64,000 nucleotides of DNA from Vicia villosa (Eukaryota; Streptophyta; Magnoliopsida; Fabales; Fabaceae). The notes under the pieces were generated by a model, which worked only from the letters and a program-made list of their open reading frames with translations, did not search any database and was not told where the DNA came from. The position numbers were made by a program, and so were the translations under genes. Positions within the stretch are counted from its first letter, which is position 1; the number at the start of each line of letters is the position of its first letter. The stretch lies in contig NW_026705179.1 of NCBI RefSeq assembly GCF_029867415.1, positions 496,001 to 560,000 of the forward strand. The letters run 5' to 3'. This document shows, piece after piece, positions 57,416-64,000 of the stretch.

Positions 57416-58558
57416 TTACAAATTCAGTCGTTTAGCACAATCCAATGAAATAAACGAGTGAGTTGCTCCAGTATCTATTATTGCAATTAAAGGAGTGCCA
57501 TGGATAAAACACGTACCTTTAATCAACCGATCCTCTGGAGTAGTCTCTGAACCAGATAAGGCGAACACCTTACCACCAGCTTGATTCTTCCTCGGCTTAG
57601 GACACTTAGGAATAATATGACCTTCTTCCCCGCAGTTGAAACAAGTTACAGTGTTCCCTTTGCACTCAATAGCAATGTGACCTGCCTTTCCACATCTATA
57701 GCACTTCTTTTCCTCACTTTTGCACTCGTGAATGCGATGTCCAGGTTCTCCACACTTGAAGCACTTAATAGGGGCACTAGAGTCTCCCCCACTAGGCTTC
57801 TTCCAGCCTCCAGCTTTCTGGTTACCCTTACCATATGGCTTACCACGATCCATATGGTTTTTCCCTTTCCTGTCGACTAACTCGCGAGAGTGTGACGACT
57901 TCAGTTTAATATTGTCCTCTTCAAAGATTCGGCTGCAGTCAACCAAATCGACAAACCTACGAATCCTCTGGTATCTGATACCCTGTTTAATCTCATCACG
58001 GAGACCATTTTCGAACTTAACACACTTCGAGAATTCACTAGCCTCATCATTATTGTAGTGGACATAATACTTTGCCAGCTCAACAAACTTGGACGCATAC
58101 TCCGGCACGGTCATGTTACCTTGTGTCAGCTCCAAAAATTCAATCTCTTTCCTGCCTCTAACATCCTCAGGAAAGTACCTCCGCAAGAATTCTCTCTTGA
58201 ACACAGACCAAGTGATTGCAACACCTGCAGCTTGTAGTTCGTCCCTACTAGCCATCCACCAATCATCAGCTTCTTCAGACAGCATGTGAGTCCCATATCT
58301 CACCTTCAGATTTTCGTCACAATCAATCACCTGGAAGATCCTTTCAATTTCCTTTAGCCACTTCTGGGCGCCTTCGGGATCGTGAGTGCCTTTGAACAAC
58401 GGAGGGTTGTTCCTCTGAAAACTATTCAGCTGCCTGTCAGCACCAATTCCAGCTCCATTGGTATTCCCTCCCAACACACCAGCAATCATACCGAGAGCCT
58501 CAGCAATCGCATCGTCGTTCCTTCCTCCTCTTCCGGCCATTGTTCTACTAAATATCAA
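57416..58558 (-). CDS. gypsy gag and protease N-terminus
   Basis: This open frame has 380 residues. The real start is probably the MAGRGGRND methionine a few codons in. Residues 50-210 are the retrotransposon gag domain (FKGTHDPEGAQKWLKEIERI, YFPEDVRGRKEIEFLELTQG). Three CCHC knuckles follow at about 265-325 (CFKCGEPGHRIHEC, CYRCGKAGHIAIEC, CFNCGEEGHIIPKC). The protease active site AIIDTGATHSFIS lies near residue 360. The frame ends with a TAA soon after, in the protease, and is open again seven codons later. Gag would form the particle and bind element RNA. Confidence 0.92.
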   Translation of the reverse strand: MIFSRTMAGRGGRNDDAIAEALGMIAGVLGGNTNGAGIGADRQLNSFQRNNPPLFKGTHDPEGAQKWLKEIERIFQVIDCDENLKVRYGTHMLSEEADDWWMASRDELQAAGVAITWSVFKREFLRRYFPEDVRGRKEIEFLELTQGNMTVPEYASKFVELAKYYVHYNNDEASEFSKCVKFENGLRDEIKQGIRYQRIRRFVDLVDCSRIFEEDNIKLKSSHSRELVDRKGKNHMDRGKPYGKGNQKAGGWKKPSGGDSSAPIKCFKCGEPGHRIHECKSEEKKCYRCGKAGHIAIECKGNTVTCFNCGEEGHIIPKCPKPRKNQAGGKVFALSGSETTPEDRLIKGTCFIHGTPLIAIIDTGATHSFISLDCAKRLNL

Positions 58559-58660
58559 ACAATATTTATTAGAACAAGAAGTATCGACAGTGTCAATCTT
58601 ACACTAATCGCATACGAGGGGTCAACCGACACTAAGACTCTGACTCAAACGACCAACCAG

Positions 58661-58672
58661 GCTCTGATACCA
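58661..58672 (-). other. primer binding site of the gypsy element
   Basis: The minus strand reads TGGTATCAGAGC, a perfect tRNA-iMet type site, four bases from the LTR. Confidence 0.92.
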
Positions 58673-58676
58673 CTAT

Positions 58677-60582
58677 TGTAACACCCTTCTAATACCCCGC
58701 ATAAATAATAAACAATAATCAGAGTAAACATGAATAAGGGCATTACAACTTCCAAATAATTAAACAATAATACTCATGTCATGCCATAAAAGAGAACGTC
58801 AACCAAATTTATTCAGATCATCATGTTTAGCACAGCGGAATTATCTTTAACATCTGAATAACAAACAGCCAAGTCACGGACTTAAAACATCAACATAAAA
58901 ATCCATCCAAAATAAAAAGAATTTAACAAGAAACTCTAAACGACGCCCCCAGTGTTACACGACCAGAGCATGACACGGACCCAACTGACTCTAACGAACT
59001 ACTTGACGAGCTAATCCTCACCAAGTACGAGAGCTACTCCTCAATCTGAAAAATAACAACAGTAAGGGTGAGTCTCATTCACATTTAACTAATGTTATAA
59101 GATATAGATAATAAAATATCATTTCACATGCCATTCACCCAATCACAGTTATGATCAGATTCAAACCATACAATCAGTAAGCAAACAACCAAATTAATAC
59201 ATATTATAACATTGGACAATCTTCCATTCATGTTATAATAGCAAAACAGCCTAATGCAATGCAACTACATGCATGTGGTACCAAAATCTGGGATAACCCA
59301 ACTCACCGACCCACCATCGTCAAGGATACGGTAACACCCACTCACTAATTCCACACAATGGGAATTAGCTACCACTGATCCACCATCGTCAAGGACCAGC
59401 CACATAATGATTATGAATGCATGCATCAACCATAACATGCTCATCACCCACATACATCGATCAATGTCATAATCATCAAATAAACACATATTTCATACCA
59501 ACAATACATGTATAATAAACACCAGTTATAACCACAACATCATACAGGTAAGACATTCATTAGTGTACCTATAAACACATCCCGCCACAAACAAATAAGA
59601 TCGGGTGTTTTAAAAATAATTCAAGCCACAACTCAAAACACCATTTAATTATATAAATTATTTGATTAGCTTCACTGTACTCGAAACGGCACCAAAATCC
59701 GGTTTACGGTTTAAAAGTTACACATTTTTAAACTTTTCAAAACGGCCTATCGCCAACAGCACGCGGCGCCACACACAGTTCGCGGCGCGGAACGAATAGG
59801 AACTGCGCCTTCGCGGCGCAGACAAGGGTTCGCGGCGCGGAACGAGAAGGAACTACGCCTTCGCGGCGCGGCCATATGCTCGCGGCGCGTACTGAACACA
59901 ACAAAACTTCCTGGCCTTCTGCCAAGCAGTTCGCGGCGCCAACTCCTGGACGCGGCGCGAACTGGCGATTTCCAGAACTCCGAATCGCAGAAAACAGCCT
60001 GCGATTTTGCCCTTCCTTCACCAATTCATGACCAAACCAATCCCATTCCAACCAGATTTGCATACAGTGAAACAAACACATATTATAACACATTTATAAT
60101 ACATTCAACCATCCAATTATCACCAATACATGATCAATGTAATCATTATGCATCAATCCTCCCAAAACCTAACACTTCTATAACCTAAGCACAATCCAAT
60201 TGATACGAATAACACGATCAAATTCTATCATACTACCTATAATCCCATAATAGAAGATAAACGGAAGAGTCCCCCCTTACCTGAAGGTTGATTCTTCGCT
60301 CTTCCTCGGGTCGCACTTCTCCGCTCCTCTTCTCTTTTCACGTTCAGACTCTTCTCTTCTCCTTAGTTCTATTCCTCTTTCCCACAATTCCTCTATTTTG
60401 TGGAAAATAAAATAAAACTATTTTAATTAGTAATAGGGCCTACCAATACACCCCCCTATTTACTAAAAGCGACGCTGGCCCATCAGTCTCATTATTCCCA
60501 TTTTTCTCAGTTAACTCAAATAATTCTAATATTTAATCCAAAAATTAATTAAATTAAATAAGGAATTTTATGGGGTGTTACA
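58677..60582 (-). repeat. 5' LTR of the gypsy element
   Basis: It has the same ends and length as 52225-54130. Differences seen include single-base changes near 59143, 60195 and 60260-60285 and a short change at 60452-60466. Confidence 0.95.
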
Positions 60583-60729
60583 ACTCTCCCCCACTAGAAA
60601 AGTTTTCGTCCTCGAAAACATACCTTAGGCAAAGAGTTCCGGGTAGGAGTCCTTCATCTGGCTCTCCAATTCCCACGTAACATTTCCACCGGCCGATCCT
60701 CCCCAAGCTACTCTGACTAATGCTATCTC
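60583..60729 (-). mobile_element. stub of a second, tandem gypsy copy
   Basis: These 147 bp match 54131-54277, the polypurine tract and last codons of pol, with a handful of differences. They directly follow the 5' LTR. So the arrangement is LTR, internal, LTR, start of another internal region, as in tandem copies sharing an LTR. Similarity stops at 60729, where MULE-2 terminal DNA resumes. Confidence 0.9.
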
Positions 60730-60980
60730 ATTGGCGGTGGCGACGGTGCAGGCGGTGGAGACGGTGCAGGCGGTGGCGACGGTGGTGAGTTGAGAAGACA
60801 AAGATGTCGAGTCGTTGAATTGAGAAGGAAAAAAATCAGCAAAACGTTTTTTTTTTTTTTCTGTTTTTAGTAAATATATATATGGTGATTTCTAGCCATT
60901 AGATGGAAATATTGATCCAAGGGCTTAGGTTAACTTATGCACCATGCATAAGTAAATGTTTATGCATATTAGCGGCTGCC
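60730..60980. repeat. right terminal region of MULE-2
   Basis: It starts with ggcggtggcgacggtg repeats, inverse to the minisatellite near the left end. It ends with the terminal inverted repeat (ttgatccaagggctta, atgcaccatgcat, agcggctgcc). Confidence 0.8.
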
Positions 60981-61092
60981 GGTGGCTCCTATGTGTTGGG
61001 CGCCTCCTAAACCTGATTATTCTCATAATTTTTTCCAAAACCTGGTTTTTTGAATAATTTTTTTTGAAGTGGATTATTTGCAATTTTTTTCC
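60981..61092. repeat. right terminal repeat of MULE-1, outer piece
   Basis: Read inward it has gcaaataatccactt, aaaccaggttttgg and aacacataggagccacc, matching the left end at 37690-37800. It continues the repeat that stops at 42272. Confidence 0.85.
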
Positions 61093-61101
61093 ACGATATA
61101 T

Positions 61102-61377
61102 GATGAAAATAAATTTTTTGAAGATAGATAATCAAAACAAATAAAAAGGATGAAAGATCAAATCCAATATAGAGAATATATTTTTAACATAAAAAGAAGA
61201 TTTGTTTTTTCTTTCTCTCTTTAATTTGAGACAAGGATGAAATTAGCCCAATCATTTTCTTCTACTGAATCTGTGGAATCTAAAAATCTTCAATCTTGCT
61301 ATGCACACAATTAGCTGACAACTCTTTCACATAACCCAAATCAAATCAAATCAAATCCTTACAACTCTTATCAAACC
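61102..61377 (+). promoter_or_regulatory. PEX7 upstream region and 5' leader
   Basis: This is all the DNA between MULE-1 and the PEX7 start codon. It is AT-rich and has tatattttta at about 61175, a CT-rich run at 61215-61225, ccaatca at 61247 and caaatcaaatcaaatcaaat before the ATG. No element has been proven. The 5' leader probably occupies part of it. Confidence 0.4.
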
Positions 61378-62334
61378 ATGCCGGTTTTCAAAACCCCCTT
61401 CAACGGTTACTCCGTCAAGTTCAGTCCATTCTACGAGAACCGCATCGCCGTCGCCACCGCCCAAAACTTCGGCATCCTCGGCAACGGCCGTCTCCACGTC
61501 CTCGAACTCTCCTCCAACCCCACTCTCCCTATCACCGAACTCGTCGCCTACGACACCGCCGACGGAATCTACGACGTCACCTGGTCTGAATCTCATGACT
61601 CCGTCGTCGTCGCCGCCGTAGCTGATGGCTCCGTCAAACTATACGACCTCGCTCTTCCACCAACTTCAAACCCTATCCGTTCCTTCCACGAACATACCCG
61701 GGAGGTTCACTCCGCGGATTACAACCCCGTCCGCCGTGACTCCTTCCTCTCCGCCTCATGGGATGATACCGTCAAATTATGGACTGTCGATCGTCCTACC
61801 TCCGTTCGGACCTTCAAGGAACACGCTTACTGTGTTTACTCCGCCGTTTGGAACCCTCGGCACGCCGATGTTTTTGCATCGGCGTCCGGGGACTGTACTC
61901 TCCGAATCTGGGATGTCCGTGAGCCGGGTTCGACTATGATCCTCCCGGCACATGAACATGAGATTCTTTCGTGTGATTGGAATAAATATGATGAATGTAT
62001 AATTGCCACTGCTTCCGTTGATAAATCGATTAAGGTTTGGGATGTTAGGAGTTTTAGGGTTCCGATTTCGGTGCTGAATGGGCATGGTTATGCTGTTAGG
62101 AAGGTGAAATTTTCGCCGCATGTGCGGAATTTGATGGTGTCGTGTTCTTATGATATGTCGGTTTGTGTTTGGGATTTCATGGTGGAGGATGCTTTGGTGA
62201 GTAGATATGATCATCATACGGAGTTTGCGGTTGGGGTTGATATGAGTGTTCTTGTGGAAGGGCTTCTTGCTAGTACTGGTTGGGATGAACTTGCTTATGT
62301 TTGGCAGCATGGAACTGATCCTAGGGCACCTTGA
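61378..62334 (+). CDS. PEX7: peroxisomal import receptor PEX7 (PTS2 receptor)
   Basis: This 318-residue WD40 protein is intact and without introns, like known plant PEX7 (about 317 residues). It starts MPVFKTPFNGYSVKFSPFYE, the conserved PEX7 N-terminus. WD40 blades end in dipeptides of the WD type: LYDLALPP, LWTVDRP, RIWDVREPGS, KVWDVRSF, CVWDFMVED and YVWQHGTDP. HEHTREVHSADYNP and SASWDDTVKLW are typical family blocks. In the cytosol PEX7 binds proteins with an N-terminal PTS2 signal, such as thiolase, and with PEX5 brings them to the peroxisome membrane. The first half is rich in G/C at third positions and the second half is AT-rich. A MULE ends about 285 bp upstream. This is the only intact host gene in the window. 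Confidence 0.96.
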   Translation: MPVFKTPFNGYSVKFSPFYENRIAVATAQNFGILGNGRLHVLELSSNPTLPITELVAYDTADGIYDVTWSESHDSVVVAAVADGSVKLYDLALPPTSNPIRSFHEHTREVHSADYNPVRRDSFLSASWDDTVKLWTVDRPTSVRTFKEHAYCVYSAVWNPRHADVFASASGDCTLRIWDVREPGSTMILPAHEHEILSCDWNKYDECIIATASVDKSIKVWDVRSFRVPISVLNGHGYAVRKVKFSPHVRNLMVSCSYDMSVCVWDFMVEDALVSRYDHHTEFAVGVDMSVLVEGLLASTGWDELAYVWQHGTDPRAP

Positions 62335-62640
62335 AAGGGAAGGTACTAAATGCTTAGGTTTATGTTTTTGTTGTTCCTTTTTTAATGTGGTTAGAGTGGG
62401 AGGGGTTTTGGGAATTTGCTATAGTTATTTTGAGTTATAAGATTCAATGTTTGGTGGTTCTCTCTTGATGTATCAATGTTGAAAAGGAATATATAAATAT
62501 ACACAATAATACATCTCTTTCATTGGTTGTTTCTTTGTTGTATATTGATTTTGATTTGATAATAAACATGATTTTATTCTTATGATGGTTCATAATTAAT
62601 ATTACTATTTCCCATGGTGGATTTTGATTTCAATTTTGCG
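62335..62640 (+). terminator. PEX7 3' untranslated region and poly(A) area
   Basis: T-rich DNA with tgtatcaatgttg, gaatatataaatatac and aataaacatg (about 62560) is consistent with plant polyadenylation signals. The cleavage site cannot be set from sequence alone. The small ORF at 62246-62440 is a by-product. Confidence 0.45.
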
Positions 62641-62642
62641 TC

Positions 62643-63385
62643 TTAAAGAATCAACAACAATCACGCCTTATCCCACTAAGTGGGTCGGCTACATGAATCA
62701 ACTATCGCCATAATGTTATGTTTAGAACCATGCTTTCTATCAAAATCGTTAATCTCGATATCTTTCTTAATAATTTCTCTTAGACTATGTTTGGGAGTTT
62801 GGAGGGGAAGGGAGGGGAGGGCTTTGAAAAAATAGAAGGATTGGGTGAAAAGAATTGAATGGTTTTGGTTGGGAGGGTTTTAGAGGGTTTACTTTTATTC
62901 ATAACACCAAAAACCCCTTAATTTGGGGAACTCAAAATTTGTATTGAAGGAGGGCTTTAGAGGATTTTGGAAGGGCTGACATAAATTTTTAAAATATCTT
63001 TAAGTTGTTATAGTATTCGGAAAATTAAAAATATAGTAATGATATACACTCTTTTATCATTCTATACAAAATCATTTTTTCAAAAAATGTCAAATATTTT
63101 TCTATATTTTTTAAAAAATTCGTTTTCGGAAGCCTCTCCTCCCCTCCCCTCCAAACTCCCAAACACAGCCTTATAGTTTTTCTAGGTCTTCCTCTACCTT
63201 TAGTTGTTTGACTTCTTTCTTTTTAGTTGATTCACTTCTTTCCATCTGGTTTACTCTTTTTACCAAATAATTTATAGACCTTCTCTCTACATTGTCAAAC
63301 TACCCAAGTCTATTTTCTACCATCTTTTCTACTAATGGTGCTATCCCAACACTCTAATATTATCATTTCTAATTTAGTTATTTGC
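62643..63385 (-). mobile_element. RTE-type LINE 3' remnant, interrupted
   Basis: On the minus strand, near 63300-63370, decayed residues IRN, VEKMVENRL and VERRS are seen. A K/E-rich stretch follows. Near 62660-62690 is a segment whose DNA (ccttatcccactaagtgg, gtcggctacatgaatc) corresponds to the RPT.WDKA end found in plant RTE LINE ORFs. Stops and frame changes are present. A Tourist-like MITE splits it at 62783-63170. Its 3' end faces PEX7. Confidence 0.7.
62783..63170. mobile_element. Tourist-like (PIF/Harbinger) MITE, 388 bp
   Basis: The termini are inverted: GACTATGTTTGGGAGTTTGG on the left and, read inward, GGCTGTGTTTGGGAGTTTGG on the right. They are flanked by tta on both sides (62780-62782 and 63171-63173), the TSD of PIF/Harbinger elements. 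No ORF is present. Confidence 0.88.
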
Positions 63386-64000
63386 TGCTTAAAGAATAAT
63401 GATTGCTAAATTGTTTGTTATATTTGTATGGTGTTTGTGTTTTTTATTGTCATTAGTTTTTGCATTATATTATTGGTCACCAATTCATATTCCTTCTGTG
63501 TCTTCCCAAAGATCTTGGTTACTATATTTATAGTCTAGAAGGGGACTGTGTTTCCATTGTAGAATTTTGGTGCCTTTTCCTAGTTCTTGTATGCACATGC
63601 CTTGTGATTTGTACAATATCAGATTCTTAATTCTTCACTGGCTTCTTTCTTGACTGGTCTGGATTGCTGTTATTGGTTGTTCAGGCTTCCATGTATTTCT
63701 GTTTCTATTAGCATTTATCTGGTAATTCAGTTTTAGAGGCTTTGGATTTCTTATGTGTTATTCTTTCTTTTGCAACTTCCTTTTCTATGCTCAAATTATT
63801 AAGAACTATAGATGGAACCTAGAAAGAAGAATGTTTGTTGTAACTTCTATAATGGGCAAGAAGCAAATAATGAAGTTAGAATTTGTTCATAACATTGGAG
63901 CAGAGTCACCGAAAATTAAAAGTTTTACCAAAACTGAATGCTCTACTATTTTGTATAAGCTTATTTTTTGGGTTTTTTACTGTATGATCTATAATGTAGC
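63386..64000. other. AT-rich DNA, nothing recognised
   Basis: No ORF, domain, repeat or RNA gene could be supported. It could hold untranslated or intron DNA of a gene that continues beyond the window. Confidence 0.4.

Larger units (their letters stand above)
52225..60582 (-). mobile_element. Ty3/gypsy chromovirus-like element, nearly complete
   Basis: LTRs of identical length (1906 bp) lie at 52225-54130 and 58677-60582. The primer site is of tRNA-iMet type, and gag-pol is one frame broken by a single stop. The order PR-RT-RNaseH-INT is that of Ty3/gypsy. The C-terminal end of pol ([17 protein letters not shown]) looks like the chromodomain of plant chromoviruses, probably the Tekay/Del clade. 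By eye the LTRs differ at fewer than ten sites in 1906, so insertion was recent. The left flank is atgtc. No matching TSD is seen on the right because a second partial element and a deletion follow. Confidence 0.92.
42273..60980. mobile_element. MULE-2: large Mutator-like element with ULP1, FAR1 and captured gene
   Basis: It is flanked by a perfect 9-bp TSD, ggtggctcc (42264-42272 and 60981-60989). Its ends are inverted repeats of moderate identity: left gtgcatag, ctatgcaccatgcatag and cccttggatcaa; right their inverse between about 60885 and 60980. It contains a captured LTI65-like fragment (42722-43782), a ULP1-type gene on the plus strand (44151-48255), a FAR1/MULE transposase gene on the minus strand (49803-52224), and a gypsy insertion (52225-60729). 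Elements that carry both a MULE transposase and a ULP1-like protease gene are known from plants (for example Kaonashi). Without the gypsy DNA it is about 10.2 kb, minus any deletion at 60730. Confidence 0.88.
37690..61092. mobile_element. MULE-1: Mutator-like element with PMD gene, split by MULE-2
   Basis: The left terminal inverted repeat (from 37690) has caaataaccaac, accaggttttgg, acataggagccacc and gcgccatagtgt. The right terminal repeat is its inverse but is in two pieces, 42172-42272 and 60981-61092, because MULE-2 inserted in it. The flanks ATGATATAG (37681-37689) and ACGATATAT (61093-61101) are a plausible decayed 9-bp TSD. Inside are a mudrA-type transposase remnant on the minus strand, a PMD-type gene remnant on the plus strand, and one unrecognised small ORF. 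Without MULE-2 it is about 4.7 kb. Confidence 0.82.

Noticed and set aside
61777..62310. 177-codon minus-strand ORF opposite PEX7
   Set aside because: It is antisense to the WD40 coding sequence and has no domain; the PEX7 frame explains its openness.

Overview
This window is nuclear DNA of a flowering plant. It holds one ordinary host gene at the right end (PEX7, 61378-62334, + strand). Almost everything to its left is transposable-element DNA. The SIRE/Maximus-type copia elements with an env-like ORF, the Ogre/Tat-like LTRs and the Athila/Tat-type primer site (tRNA-Asp) suggest a legume with a repeat-rich genome, perhaps tribe Fabeae. The species assignment is inference; the element types are read from the sequence.

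Positions 1-36150 are a deep stack of insertions that can be unpicked from target-site duplications (TSDs). The outermost layer is an old copia (copia-A). Its reverse transcriptase is split between 5614-5748 and 34416 onward by an Ogre-like LTR insertion (5749-34415, TSD catag). That LTR contains a small MITE nest (7092-8568: Stowaway > hAT-like > MULE-MITE) and an older copia whose two LTRs lie at 9400-10000 and 33322-33898. Inside the older copia are an Ogre-like solo LTR (10334-11826, TSD cctag) and a SIRE/Maximus copia (14592-31066, TSD actta). The SIRE element was hit twice more: by a solo LTR (17507-18689, TSD aagct) and by a non-autonomous gypsy LARD (20716-25730, TSD ttcat). A second SIRE element (1-5613) entered copia-A from the left and runs off the window. 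All inspected coding regions here carry stops, frameshifts or deletions.

Positions 37690-61092 are a second stack made of Mutator-like elements (MULEs). MULE-1 carries a mudrA-type transposase remnant fused to a plant-mobile-domain (PMD) gene. MULE-2 (42273-60980) inserted into the right terminal inverted repeat of MULE-1 with a 9-bp TSD (ggtggctcc). MULE-2 carries a multi-exon ULP1-type protease gene (+), a convergent FAR1/MULE transposase gene (-), and a captured fragment of an LTI65/RD29-like stress gene with introns and an ABRE-rich upstream segment, flanked by 114-bp direct repeats of element sequence. A young chromovirus-like gypsy element (52225-60582, almost identical 1906-bp LTRs) truncates the FAR1 transposase gene and is followed by a stub of a second, tandem gypsy copy.

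MULE-1 ends about 285 bp upstream of the PEX7 start codon. PEX7 encodes the receptor that imports PTS2-bearing proteins into peroxisomes, and it is intact and intronless. Downstream lie an RTE-type LINE 3' remnant (- strand) interrupted by a Tourist-like MITE (TSD tta), then AT-rich DNA with nothing recognised.
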